Below the pieces are notes generated by a model. That model was not told where the DNA came from, made no database searches, and worked only from the letters and a program-made list of their open reading frames with translations. A stretch of DNA of 64,000 nt. It comes from Dokdonella_A sp040002595 (lineage in GTDB: Bacteria; Pseudomonadota; Gammaproteobacteria; Xanthomonadales; Rhodanobacteraceae). Position numbers and translations under genes: made by a program. This document shows, piece by piece, positions 9,201 to 17,285 of the stretch; the first letter of the stretch is position 1; each line of letters opens with the position of its first letter. Location of the stretch: NCBI GenBank assembly GCA_040002595.1, contig JBDUED010000001.1, positions 1 through 64,000 on the forward strand. The letters are read 5' to 3'.

Positions 9201-10353
9201 GACCTTGACCGCACCAAACCTCGGCGAGCATGCGGAAGTCTGGCACGTGCTGGTCAGCCCAACCTGGCATGTCGATTTTTCCGGCGTGCCGGGCGTCGCC
9301 ATGGCGGCGAATGAGGACGCGCACGACTACCGAAATTTTGAATTCCATCCGCTGCCCGGCGAGACCCTGACATTGAAGGTGACGCGTCCGTCTCCAATCC
9401 AGGGTGCGACGCGTGCAGTGGATGCCGTGCATGTATCGCATGCGGTTGGCCAGCGCGCGGCGAGCACCACGCTGAGCGTCACGATTCGCGCCAGCCAGGG
9501 CGGCGAGCAGACAATCGCGTTGCCGCCGGCATCGGAAGTGCTTGGCGTGAGCCGCAATGGTGAGGCACTGAATCTGCGCGCGCAGGCGGGAAAGATGAGC
9601 CTGCCGATCGTGCCCGGCGTGCAAACCTTCGAGCTGCGTTTGCGTGACAACACGCCGGCGGGATTTGTCACGCGGACACCGGCAATCACGGTCGGATTGC
9701 CGCTGGCGAACATCGATCTTGGCATCGAGCTGCCGGCGGATCGCTGGCTGCTCAGCGTCGGTGGACCGGCGGCTGGTCCGGCCGTTTTGTACTGGAGCGA
9801 GCTGGCCGTGCTGCTGCTGATCGCATTCGCGCTTGCGCGCACGCGACGCACGCCGTTGAAACTGTGGCAATGGATCCTGCTCGGACTGGGCTTCTCGACA
9901 TTCTCGTGGCTCGCCTTGCTGATTGTGGTTGCCTGGTTGTTTGCGCTCAAGTGGCGTGCGCGGTCGGTGCCCGATGCGGCGGCCGTATTCAATCTGGTGC
10001 AGATCGGATTGGCCTTGCTCAGCGTCGCCGCGTTGCTCGCAATTGTCGCGTCGATCGAACAGGGCCTGCTTGGCGCGCCGGACATGCACGTGGCCGGTAT
10101 TGGATCGACTGCTCAGGCCTTGCGCTGGTTTGCCGATCGCAGTGCAGACACGCTGCCGACCGCCTACGCAATCTCGCTGCCGCTGTGGACATACAAGTTG
10201 GCGATGCTGGCGTGGGCGCTGTGGCTCGCCAACGCGCTGGTCGGCTGGTTGCGCGATGGTTTCTCGGCGTGGATGCATGGCGGTTACTGGCGCCGCACGC
10301 CAAAGGCGGTTATCGAATTGCCCGTTGTCGATGCGCCCGCGGTGCAACCCTGA
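6211..10353 (+). CDS. Very large exported multi-membrane protein of unknown function
   Basis: A 1380-aa protein that I do not recognise by function. The start follows a strong GAGGGG ribosome-binding site. An N-terminal signal peptide (about residues 5-27, ending VAEPA) leads into a beta-rich periplasmic region to about 490. A cluster of membrane helices follows at about 495-575. A Ser/Pro/Lys-rich linker comes next, containing LETIPVSGSNIRRVD (about 640-655), a phrase resembling the segment ahead of the plug in xanthomonad TonB-dependent receptors. Then come two more hydrophobic segments, the second looking like an internal signal peptide (ending AHAQ, about 755). A second large beta-rich region follows, and finally about five C-terminal membrane helices (1190-1355). 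prmC begins 5 bases after its stop, so the two are probably co-transcribed. Confidence 0.85.
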   Translation: MRVFLHGFMWLFAMAIATIASTENAVAEPAAPAALESWRGWVLHGLDYRACPLIAGKAAATQADFLCAWPGTLTLNADANGANVTQHWRVDADAWVPLPGDASVWPQQVSVDGQAAAVVDHDGPALRLVAGDHEIRARLFWHERPQSLRVPASIGLIALSVDGKSVAPVQRDGDAVTLGRVANAAPEADSLDLRVYRRLSDGVPVELRTVIEMHVSGQAREEVFGPALPPGFVPMALNAQAWPARVDADGKLRVQVQPGNETLTLDARATAPLTALTVHLPAAPWPAQEIWSYAAAPRLRVTSATSAVQVDPREAAVPADWLDLPAFALADGATLAIEERSRGAAASERNRLTLAREMWLAFDGADWFARDRVHGEILQGWRLDAAAPYTLERADAIGSGPGGRREEALLVTRGAQPDLSGVEWRTPAVDLAAGLRIAPATATLPVAGWQDTFDSVTTTLHLPNGYRLLGAPGADRAAGSWIGAWDLFGVFICALLVLLAWRLFGLVGALPALAYVVLAYHEHGAPFWSLFGVIALALIARALPVGRFATGARWLRYAALTLLVLVALPFVADQMRYAMHPQLENEAAHAFVDVGIAGKAGPEQKNVVVAERVTDEATSMASRASPSPMSQPKTDATGGKLETIPVSGSNIRRVDLISHYSESTVVQTGAGEPAWQLGHRYELSWSGPVLPGQTVRLVIAPPWLVRILRVILVALLASLILRLVAPTWRLRLPRGASAALTGALVLGASGMSAPAHAQTFPSETLLAQLRARAIEAPTCVPDCAAVAKAEVIAQGDEIRVALEAHALERLALPLPSNEATLSLRSITLDGAAQDAVAREDGKIWLALPRGVHRIEMVFVAAADKIALAFPLKPMRVAFSGEGWQANGLGDDHLLTETLTLVRVRKAGNVPSGAEVQQFAPFVRVDRSLSLGLDWTVETTVTRLAPKEGGFTTTLPILASEHVLTPGIKVGSAGATVALGDGDAATQWSSSLDKGEALTLTAPNLGEHAEVWHVLVSPTWHVDFSGVPGVAMAANEDAHDYRNFEFHPLPGETLTLKVTRPSPIQGATRAVDAVHVSHAVGQRAASTTLSVTIRASQGGEQTIALPPASEVLGVSRNGEALNLRAQAGKMSLPIVPGVQTFELRLRDNTPAGFVTRTPAITVGLPLANIDLGIELPADRWLLSVGGPAAGPAVLYWSELAVLLLIAFALARTRRTPLKLWQWILLGLGFSTFSWLALLIVVAWLFALKWRARSVPDAAAVFNLVQIGLALLSVAALLAIVASIEQGLLGAPDMHVAGIGSTAQALRWFADRSADTLPTAYAISLPLWTYKLAMLAWALWLANALVGWLRDGFSAWMHGGYWRRTPKAVIELPVVDAPAVQP

Positions 10354-10358
10354 TCGGA

Positions 10359-11225
10359 GTGCGCCAGCTGGTCGATGCCGCGGTAGCGCACATCGGCGGC
10401 GACAGCGCGCGCGCAGAAGCGGAGCTGTTGCTGGCGCACGTGCTGCAGTGTTCCCGTTCGTGGTTGTTCGCGTGGCCGCAATTCGAACCCGACGACCAGC
10501 AACGTGATGCGTTTGAACGGCTCGTCAGCGCACGCAGTGAAGGTCAGCCGATCGCCTACCTGCTCGGTCGGCGCGGTTTCTGGTCGCTCGATCTCGAAGT
10601 GTCGCCAGCGGTGCTGATTCCGCGTCCGGAAACCGAATTGCTGGTTGAACTTGCACTTGCACTCATTCCGCTGGATGCAATCTGCTCCATCGCCGATCTT
10701 GGCACCGGCTCGGGCGCGATTGCGCTGGTGCTTGCGCACGAGCGCCCGCGCGCAAGCGTAATGGCCACCGATGCCAGCATCGAGGCGCTCGATGTAGCGC
10801 GCAGCAATAGCGTGCGTCTTCGCATCCCGAACGTGGCATTCGCGCAAGGCCACTGGTGCGCGGCGCTGGGTGATGCGCGCTTCGATCTGATCGTGTCGAA
10901 CCCGCCCTATATCGCCAACGGCGATCATCATCTGGATCAGGGCGACGTGCGTCATGAGCCGCGCATGGCGCTCACGTCCGGCGATGACGGCCTCGATGCG
11001 ATTCGCTGCATCGTGCGCGACACACCAGTGCACCTGCGCGACGGGGCATGGCTATTGCTTGAACATGGCTGGCAGCAAGGTGCCGCGGTGCGCGAGCTGC
11101 TGCGAGGCGCAGGCTTCGCGGATGTTATGTCGCACAACGATCTCGAAGGCCGCGAACGCGTCAGTGCTGGCCGCGTTGCGTGTCAAAAAAACCCCGCGCA
11201 AGCGCGGGGCAAATTCTCGTTGTGA
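10359..11225 (+). CDS. prmC: Peptide chain release factor N5-glutamine methyltransferase
   Basis: SAM-dependent enzyme that methylates the GGQ glutamine of release factors RF1 and RF2. A GTG start at 10359 gives 288 aa beginning VRQLVDAAVAH, the expected PrmC N-terminal helical domain. The SAM-binding motif is seen in ADLGTGSGAIAL, and the catalytic NPPY is at residues 181-184 (DLIVSNPPYIANG). The start lies 5 bases after the stop of the preceding membrane-protein gene, implying translational coupling. The last dozen codons run through a hairpin with a poly-A flank, so the C-terminal tail (KNPAQARGKFSL) looks like read-through of non-coding sequence rather than conserved PrmC. Confidence 0.92.
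   Translation: MRQLVDAAVAHIGGDSARAEAELLLAHVLQCSRSWLFAWPQFEPDDQQRDAFERLVSARSEGQPIAYLLGRRGFWSLDLEVSPAVLIPRPETELLVELALALIPLDAICSIADLGTGSGAIALVLAHERPRASVMATDASIEALDVARSNSVRLRIPNVAFAQGHWCAALGDARFDLIVSNPPYIANGDHHLDQGDVRHEPRMALTSGDDGLDAIRCIVRDTPVHLRDGAWLLLEHGWQQGAAVRELLRGAGFADVMSHNDLEGRERVSAGRVACQKNPAQARGKFSL
11185..11209 (-). terminator. Rho-independent terminator reading leftward, inside the 3' end of prmC
   Basis: A perfect GC stem CCCCGCG-CAAG-CGCGGGG at 11192-11209 is flanked on its left by seven A residues (11185-11191). Read on the minus strand this is a textbook hairpin followed by a U run. It therefore terminates transcripts coming from the right, towards prmC. On the plus strand there is no U tract. 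Confidence 0.6.
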
Positions 11226-11694
11226 TCGCATTGAGCCATCCTGCCCATCCGGTCCGTGGACTGTCATCCATGTGGCACCGCATCCAGCAGCGCGATGTCT
11301 CCGATCCTGATTTGGAAGGATCGGTGCGCGACGCTCACGCGCGGCGCAATCGGGGGAAATCTTGCGGCCCTTTTCGATAGCCGCCTTGCGCAGCAGGATG
11401 TCATTTTGTGAATTGCGATTTCGTGTCATGACCAACGCATGCGAGCTGGACTGGTGCACACGCCGTACGTGAACCGGTTCACGTTTCCAGGGAGTCAGTG
11501 TGCGCGGTGTTGCGCGGCCGAGAATATTTCCCGGCGGCGGGTCGATAGGGCGCTTTCGTGTTGGGTATCTGCCCGAACGACGCTAGATGATTCAGAATTT
11601 GGACTTGCGCGCCGACACCGCTGACGGCGGTCGCATCCAACCCGCAGCGACATGCGTATTCTTTCATTTCTCCTGCAACGAGCGAACAAGCGCC
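11226..11694. other. Intergenic region between prmC and the serine hydrolase
   Basis: No convincing protein gene was seen in these 469 bases. A minus-strand reading frame begins near 11426 (MTRNRNSQNDILLRKAAIEK) but runs straight through the leftward terminator at 11185-11209 and into antisense of prmC. A short untranslated or regulatory transcript from the minus strand is as likely as a small protein. CGTGAACCGGTTCACG (about 11467-11482) is a near-perfect palindrome that could be an operator. Confidence 0.4.
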
Positions 11695-13119
11695 ATGAAG
11701 AGAGTCCACGTTAAAAGTCGTTCGAGTTGCGCCGTCGTTCTGTTTTTACTGATTGGCGGAGCAACCGCAGGCGAACATCCGCCCAGCGCCAAAGTTGCCC
11801 AGGAAGCGCAAGAGCTTCTCGCTGAGACGACCACTGCCGATGGCCCCGGCGCGGCGATACTCGTGGCGCGCGGCGACGAAATCATTTTTCGCGGGGCACG
11901 CGGCATGGCGCAGCTGGAACTCGGCGTGCCAATGCGGGCCTCGAATATTTTTCGAATTGGTTCCAATACCAAACAGTTTGCAGCCGCCAGCATCCTCAAG
12001 TTGGTTGAACAGGGCCGTCTCTCCCTCACTGATCCACTGGCGAAATATCTGCCCGACTATCCAAACGGCAACCACATCACCGTCCATGAACTGCTCAACC
12101 ACACCTCTGGAATCAAGGACTATACGCAGATCGAAGGTTATTTCCGGTCCGCGATCCGGGAGGACCTGGACACCAGCAAACTCATCGATGTGTTCAAGAA
12201 TCTTCCTGTCGACTTCGCGCCGGGCACAAATTGGAAGTACAGCAGCTCAGGCTATATCTTGATCGGCGCCGTTCTGGAAAAAGTGACAGGCAAACCTTGG
12301 AATGAGGCAATTCGCGAACTGGTGCTGGCACCACTTGCGCTGACGCACACGAATTATGTTGCCGACCAAACCATCCTGGCTGGCCGTGCGGCGGGTTACA
12401 GCGTCGATGCGGCGGGTCACGAGGCCAACGCGCCTTACTTCAGCATGACGCAGGCGGGCGCCGCCGGCGGGCTCGTGTCCAATGTAGACGATCTGTTTCA
12501 CTGGATGCGTGCACTGCACAGTGGAAAAATTCTAAATGCCGAAAGCTATCGCCGCCTTGTCACGCCTGTGCCGACGCCATCTGGTTCGCCGAGAGATTAT
12601 GGCTACGGAATTGAAATTCACCAATTGCGAGGCATGCGTACGCTCGAACACGGCGGCCGCGACCCTGGCTTCATGTCGTACACCGTCTTTATTCCCGATG
12701 CCGCGATCAGTGTTGTGGCTCTTACCAACACGGACAGCCCGCACTTCGATTTAAGTGTTCTGACCCACAAGCTGGCAGCCAGCGCACTCGGTACGCCGTA
12801 TCCAAAGCGCCATCCCGTCGAACTGACCGCCGACCAGATGCGTGATCTGGCCGGTGTCTACAAGCGCGGTGATGGTCGGCGGATTATTGCTGTACGCGAC
12901 GGCAAGCTGTACACGAAACGTGACGGAGGGGGAGCGCACCTTTTGCGAGCGTCATCGAACAACGAACTGTACTTTGACGAAGTACTCGATTACTTCACCA
13001 TCGTACGCAATCGCAGCGGTGGTGTCGTGGCGCTGGATGAGTTTCCCGATGGCGAGGCGCCAGCGCAACGTGAGCCCAAGCTGGATGAGTCGGCGCCATC
13101 CATCAACCCGGAAAACTAG
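11695..13119 (+). CDS. Secreted serine hydrolase of the beta-lactamase/penicillin-binding class C family
   Basis: Serine hydrolase of 474 aa starting MKRVHVKSRSS, with a signal peptide whose core is VVLFLLIGGATAG. The nucleophile motif SxxK is SNTK at residues 90-93, followed by the typical LLNHTSGIKDY. The second motif is YSS at 182-184 (YxN is more usual) and the third is HGG at 319-321. A C-terminal beta-barrel-like domain of about 100 residues (from about 375) follows, as in esterase-type and D-aminopeptidase-type relatives. The substrate is unknown: such proteins include esterases, DD-peptidases and amidases, and few are true beta-lactamases. It lies convergent with luxR, and no operon partner was seen. 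Confidence 0.85.
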   Translation: MKRVHVKSRSSCAVVLFLLIGGATAGEHPPSAKVAQEAQELLAETTTADGPGAAILVARGDEIIFRGARGMAQLELGVPMRASNIFRIGSNTKQFAAASILKLVEQGRLSLTDPLAKYLPDYPNGNHITVHELLNHTSGIKDYTQIEGYFRSAIREDLDTSKLIDVFKNLPVDFAPGTNWKYSSSGYILIGAVLEKVTGKPWNEAIRELVLAPLALTHTNYVADQTILAGRAAGYSVDAAGHEANAPYFSMTQAGAAGGLVSNVDDLFHWMRALHSGKILNAESYRRLVTPVPTPSGSPRDYGYGIEIHQLRGMRTLEHGGRDPGFMSYTVFIPDAAISVVALTNTDSPHFDLSVLTHKLAASALGTPYPKRHPVELTADQMRDLAGVYKRGDGRRIIAVRDGKLYTKRDGGGAHLLRASSNNELYFDEVLDYFTIVRNRSGGVVALDEFPDGEAPAQREPKLDESAPSINPEN

Positions 13120-13188
13120 TATCAGCCAGTTCCTCTCACGCCAAAATGGGGGAGGATTCCGTGCAACCGTGCGATGTCGCGTTCGGCG

Positions 13189-13905
13189 CTATGTCAGCAG
13201 ATCAAGCATGATGGCTTTGGCCACTGCCTGCGTCTTGTTGGTGGCATCAAGCTTGGTCAGGGCGGCCGTAATATGAAAGTTGATCGTTCGGGTAGAGATG
13301 CCAAGAATCACTCCGACCTCAAAGGATGTTTTGCCCGCAGCCGTCCAACACAGTACTTCACGCTCACGCTTGGTCAACTCAGGCGCGATCTCCGCGGGGT
13401 GTTCGCTGGCGACGAGACTCGCGATCACGCTGTTTGCGGTGTGCGACAGCCAGACGAGTCTGGTTTCTGCTTCGTCCAGTTCTTCAGTTGATACGGCACC
13501 GTCCGAGCGGGACAGCGAAATCAATCCCGTCTCGCCCGATCGGCCATGCATCGCCAGTGTCCATCCGTGACGCACTCCGTGCTTGCGAGCTTCTTCCCAG
13601 AAAGCTCGCTGACCCTTGAACAGTTCATCCGTCCAGACGACCGGCATGGCGCTGCGCAAAGCGGTGGCAATTACCGGATCGAGTGCCAGGCAGTTGTTGC
13701 CGTGATAGTAGTCCTGCCAATGCGACGGATAATTGGTTGACCACGATTCCCTGGGGGCGTTGCCCAATGTGGGGAAACGAACCCCTATCGAGCAATATTC
13801 AAAACCAATGTCGCGGCAGATGTCCGCCAGTGCGGCAAAGACCTGTTCCTGGGCTAGGCCAGGTCGTGTGAGTCGATCCAGTTGGTCTTCTCGCCAGCTC
13901 GACAT
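13189..13905 (-). CDS. LuxR-family quorum-sensing transcription factor
   Basis: Acyl-homoserine-lactone receptor of 238 aa. The N-terminal autoinducer-binding domain carries all hallmark residues: Trp63, Tyr67, Asp76-Pro77 and Trp91, with the same spacing as Trp57, Tyr61, Asp70-Pro71 and Trp85 of TraR. The C-terminal LuxR helix-turn-helix runs from about 172, with conserved TKREREVLCWTAAGKT and the recognition helix ISTRTINFH. The gene is divergent from the rsaM-like gene and 105 bases from it, and luxI lies beyond. It probably acts at the lux boxes at 13936 and 14494. Confidence 0.94.
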   Translation of the reverse strand: MSSWREDQLDRLTRPGLAQEQVFAALADICRDIGFEYCSIGVRFPTLGNAPRESWSTNYPSHWQDYYHGNNCLALDPVIATALRSAMPVVWTDELFKGQRAFWEEARKHGVRHGWTLAMHGRSGETGLISLSRSDGAVSTEELDEAETRLVWLSHTANSVIASLVASEHPAEIAPELTKREREVLCWTAAGKTSFEVGVILGISTRTINFHITAALTKLDATNKTQAVAKAIMLDLLT

Positions 13906-13935
13906 GGGGTGATCTGGCCTGCTGCGCTGATTGGA

Positions 13936-13953
13936 TTGTCAAAATTGACAGTT
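13936..13953. promoter_or_regulatory. lux box between luxR and rsaM-like gene
   Basis: The sequence TTGTCAAAATTGACAGTT is an inverted repeat built from the half-site AACTGTCAA and matches the box in front of luxI. It contains a perfect -35 hexamer TTGACA (13945-13950) directed towards the rsaM-like gene. The box centre lies about 65 bases before that gene's ATG, a position suited to LuxR activation of a class II promoter; it could also control luxR itself. Confidence 0.7.
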
Positions 13954-14009
13954 GGCGTCCGCGATGCAACTACGATAATTGGACCAGACCACTCGCAGGA
14001 GTGTTTTTC

Positions 14010-14450
14010 ATGATCCAGTCCGGGAAACGGTTGGTAAAACAGTGTCTCGAATATTCCGAAGACGGCTACATCCGTCTGACTTTTCAACAGTTCTGTGCGC
14101 TGCAATTTTCCCACAGACTGACCATGAACGACGACGATCTTCGCGACGAATTGCTTGAACAGGACGTGCCGGCCTTTGGAGCGGGATATTGCGAGTGGCG
14201 GGACATCAGTACTCCCGTGCAGATCAGCGTGGGTTGGGCCTGGTTTGTCACGGCCGATGATACGCCGCAACTCCTGGCTCCAGGTGGATTGAGCAGCAAT
14301 GTGATGATCACGTCCGCGGGCGGCAACGATCTCGGGACAGGCAAGACCGACGAACTCCTCCGGGCGTGGCTGTCAAGCCTGCGTTGGCAGAAGGAAATGC
14401 ACTTCTGCAGCTCTCCCCAAGGCGAATCCGATAGCCGATCAGTCCATTGA
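14010..14450 (+). CDS. RsaM-like quorum-sensing regulator (DUF4902 family)
   Basis: Small protein of 146 aa starting MIQSGKRLVKQ, with GCAGGAG about 9 bases upstream. The segments AGYCEWRD, GWAWFV, LSSNVMITSAGGNDLG and LLRAWLSSLRWQ match my memory of RsaM. In Burkholderia and Pseudomonas, RsaM sits between the luxR-type and luxI-type genes and dampens acyl-homoserine-lactone production. No DNA-binding domain is evident. Its location between luxR and luxI, with a lux box in its own promoter, strongly supports a role as negative feedback element. The mechanism of the family is not settled. Confidence 0.8.
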   Translation: MIQSGKRLVKQCLEYSEDGYIRLTFQQFCALQFSHRLTMNDDDLRDELLEQDVPAFGAGYCEWRDISTPVQISVGWAWFVTADDTPQLLAPGGLSSNVMITSAGGNDLGTGKTDELLRAWLSSLRWQKEMHFCSSPQGESDSRSVH

Positions 14451-14493
14451 GTCTACGGTCCGGAACACGTCAGCGGGCGATTTCACCCGCTCG

Positions 14494-14513
14494 AACTGTA
14501 AAAGTTGACAGTT
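14494..14513. promoter_or_regulatory. lux box upstream of luxI
   Basis: AACTGTAAAAGTTGACAGTT is a 20-base inverted repeat with the same half-sites as the box at 13936-13953. It includes a TTGACA -35 hexamer at 14505-14510 and ends 56 bases before the luxI start. This is the standard architecture for LuxR-dependent autoinduction of the synthase gene. Confidence 0.75.
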
Positions 14514-14569
14514 ACCTGAGGGACCCTCTACCTCTTGAATAGCGCCATGGCCGCACGGAGCCGTGGCGT

Positions 14570-15178
14570 ATGTTGACAATCCTCATTGGCACTTCCAGCC
14601 AGTTGCAAACAAATGTGGAATCGGCGCTTGCCGCTTACCGGCACAAAGTATTTGTCGAGCACCTGGGCTGGGAGTTGCCTGGCGCGCAAAGTGGGCTGGA
14701 GCGCGATCAATTCGATCGTCCCGATACGCTCTACGTCGTCGCCAGGGATCCGGACGGACGCATCTGTGGTTGTGCTCGTTTGTTGCCAACCGAGCAAGCT
14801 TATTTGCTTGGTTCGGTGTTTCCCGAGTTGATGGGAAACCAGCCGATTCCGAGTTCGTCCGAAATCTGGGAATTGTCGCGCTATACCACGCAAGTGGTCG
14901 ACGGTGTGGCCGGTTCGCGACTCGAAGCGCGAGAAAGATTCCGCAGCTTGCTAAAAGGTGTCGTGGAAGCGGCCCTCGAAAGAGGCGCCAAACGGCTCAT
15001 CACCTTCAGTTTCACGGGGGTTGAACGTCTGGCACGCAGCTTTGGAATTCATGTACACCGGGCCGGTGCACCGCAATTGATCGACGGCAAGCCAGTACTT
15101 GCGTTTTGGATAGAGCTCGACGAACAGACATTTCGTGCCTTGGGACTTCCGACCGCCTCATCAGTGATTAAGCACTGA
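14570..15178 (+). CDS. LuxI-family acyl-homoserine-lactone synthase
   Basis: Autoinducer synthase of 202 aa that joins S-adenosylmethionine with an acyl carrier. All conserved positions of the LuxI family are present: Arg24, Phe28, Trp34, Asp46, Asp49, Arg70, Phe84, Glu101 and Arg104 (motifs RHKVFVEHLGW, DQFDRPDT, RLLPT, WELSRY). The acyl chain specificity cannot be read from sequence. The gene is preceded by a lux box and follows the rsaM-like gene by 119 bases. Confidence 0.94.
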   Translation: MLTILIGTSSQLQTNVESALAAYRHKVFVEHLGWELPGAQSGLERDQFDRPDTLYVVARDPDGRICGCARLLPTEQAYLLGSVFPELMGNQPIPSSSEIWELSRYTTQVVDGVAGSRLEARERFRSLLKGVVEAALERGAKRLITFSFTGVERLARSFGIHVHRAGAPQLIDGKPVLAFWIELDEQTFRALGLPTASSVIKH

Positions 15179-15266
15179 AGGACCCTGTAGTCACCATTTC
15201 TACAACCCGGGCAACGCTATCAAGTTCAGGCGGATTTTCGGAATCTCGGCGCCAGACAACGAATCA

Positions 15267-17162
15267 TCAAATCGCGCTGCGTAATGCCGGTGTCGTGATG
15301 AGGCCCGCAAAGCGGCGGCGGATCGAACTTTCGATGCCGGCCGGGTCCAGTCCGTCCACGCTAAGCAATTCCTCGCGGCTCGCGTGGTCGAGAAAGCGGT
15401 CCGACAAACCGAGCTGCAGCAGCGGCACCATTACGCCTTTTGCGTTGAGCAGTTCCGCGACACCGCTGCCGGCACCGCCGGCGATCGCATTGTCCTCGAT
15501 GGTCACCAGCGCCGCGTGTGATGCGCCAAGTTCCAGCAACAGCGACTCATCGAGCGGTTTGACAAAGCGCATGTTGACCAGCGTCGCGTCGAGCGCCTCG
15601 GCCACTTTTGCGCACGGCGCGACCATCGCGCCGAATGCAAGCAGGGCAATGCCGTGACCGCGACGACGCACGTCGGCCTTGCCGATCGGCAAGGCCACCA
15701 GCTCTTTCGACACGGCGACGCCGGTGCCGCTGCCGCGCGGATAACGCACCGCAGCAGGTCCGGCGTGTTGGAAACCGGTCGTCAGCATCGCGCGGCATTC
15801 GTCTTCGTCGGCGGGCGCCATCACGAGCATGTTCGGGATGCAGCGCAGATACGAAAGATCGAAGCTGCCCGCATGCGTTGCGCCGTCCGGTCCGACCACG
15901 CCAGCGCGATCGATTGCGAAGAGCACATCGAGATTCTGCAACGCCACGTCGTGAATCAGTTGATCGTAGGCGCGCTGCAGGAATGTCGAATAGATCGCGA
16001 CAACCGGTTTGGCGCCTTCGCAGGCCATACCGGCGGCGAGTGTCACCGCATGTTGTTCGGCGATGCTCACGTCGAAATAGCGCTGCGGGAATTCACGCGA
16101 GAAGCGCACCAGACCGGAGCCTTCGCGCATTGCCGGTGTAATCGCGTAAAGGCGCGGATCGCTGGCGGCCATGTCGCATAGCCAGTCACCGAAGACATCG
16201 GTATAGCTTGGTTTTACCGCGGCCGCTTTCTTGACAACCCCGGCTTGCGGATCGAACGGGCTGACCGCGTGATATTCGATTTGTGCCGCCTCGGCCAGCG
16301 CGTAGCCTTTGCCCTTGGTCGTGATCACATGCAGCAACTGCGGACCTTTGAGCCCCTTGAGCGTGCGCAAGGTGGAAATCAGAAGTGGAATGTCATGGCC
16401 GTCGATCGGGCCGGTGTAGTGGAAACCCAATTCCTCGAACAAGGTCGATGGCACGAACATGCCTTTGGCGTGCTCTTCCCAGCGCTTGGCAAAGCGCCAA
16501 AGAAACGAATCGCGCGTCATCATCTTCTTGCCGCTCTCGCGCAGGCGGTTCAAGGTCCGACTCGCCATCAGGCGCGCGAGCATCTTGGTCAGCGCACCGA
16601 CGTTTTCGCTGATCGACATCTGGTTGTCGTTGAGGATAACCAGCAGGTCCGGCTCCACATAGCCGCCATGATTGAGCGCCTCGAACGCCATCCCGGCCGT
16701 CATCGCGCCATCGCCAATCACGGCGACAATCTTGCGATGGTCGCCCTTGCGCTGCGCCGCAATCGCCATGCCGAGAGCTGCCGAGATCGACGTTGAGGAA
16801 TGGCCGACGCCAAAGGTGTCGTACTCGCTCTCATCGCGCTTGGGAAACGGCGCCAGACCTTCTTTCTTCTTGATTGAAGTAATGCGATCGCGGCGTCCAC
16901 TCAGGATCTTGTGCGGATAGCACTGATGGCCTACATCCCACACGAGGCGATCGACCGGCGTGTCATACAGCCAGTGCAGGGCGACGGTCAGTTCGATCAC
17001 ACCGAGGTTCGCGCCAAAATGGCCGCCGGAGCTGGCCACCGACTCGATCAGGTACGCACGCAGTTCGGCCGCGACTTCGTCGAGTTCCGATTCCGGAAAC
17101 GTGCGCAAGTCAGCGGGCGAATTGATGCGCGCGAGACGGGGATAGCGGTTGGGGTCGATCAT
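15267..17162 (-). CDS. dxs: 1-deoxy-D-xylulose-5-phosphate synthase
   Basis: Thiamine-diphosphate enzyme that condenses pyruvate with glyceraldehyde 3-phosphate, the first step of the MEP isoprenoid pathway and a source of thiamine and pyridoxal precursors. It is 631 aa, the usual length. His49 in GGHFGANLG and the ThDP motif GDGAMTAG (150-157) are visible. A central pyrimidine-binding domain (from about 320) and a transketolase C-terminal domain follow. No ispA or xseB gene, the common partners, is adjacent; luxI is convergent and a CLC channel gene lies upstream. Confidence 0.97.
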   Translation of the reverse strand: MIDPNRYPRLARINSPADLRTFPESELDEVAAELRAYLIESVASSGGHFGANLGVIELTVALHWLYDTPVDRLVWDVGHQCYPHKILSGRRDRITSIKKKEGLAPFPKRDESEYDTFGVGHSSTSISAALGMAIAAQRKGDHRKIVAVIGDGAMTAGMAFEALNHGGYVEPDLLVILNDNQMSISENVGALTKMLARLMASRTLNRLRESGKKMMTRDSFLWRFAKRWEEHAKGMFVPSTLFEELGFHYTGPIDGHDIPLLISTLRTLKGLKGPQLLHVITTKGKGYALAEAAQIEYHAVSPFDPQAGVVKKAAAVKPSYTDVFGDWLCDMAASDPRLYAITPAMREGSGLVRFSREFPQRYFDVSIAEQHAVTLAAGMACEGAKPVVAIYSTFLQRAYDQLIHDVALQNLDVLFAIDRAGVVGPDGATHAGSFDLSYLRCIPNMLVMAPADEDECRAMLTTGFQHAGPAAVRYPRGSGTGVAVSKELVALPIGKADVRRRGHGIALLAFGAMVAPCAKVAEALDATLVNMRFVKPLDESLLLELGASHAALVTIEDNAIAGGAGSGVAELLNAKGVMVPLLQLGLSDRFLDHASREELLSVDGLDPAGIESSIRRRFAGLITTPALRSAI

Positions 17163-17285
17163 CGTGGCGTGTTCGTGGGCCAGGCGGCTATTTTCGGCTC
17201 GCAGCGGGGCGGGAGCAAGGATGGGTTCGCATTTGCACGAGTGACTGCGATCGACCTGCCGATGGCCGGCGCCGAGACCTGTTCC

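Noticed and set aside
14472..14491. AGCGGG...CCCGCT inverted repeat after the rsaM-like gene
   Set aside because: Only six base pairs with an eight-base loop and no T run; too weak to call a terminator.
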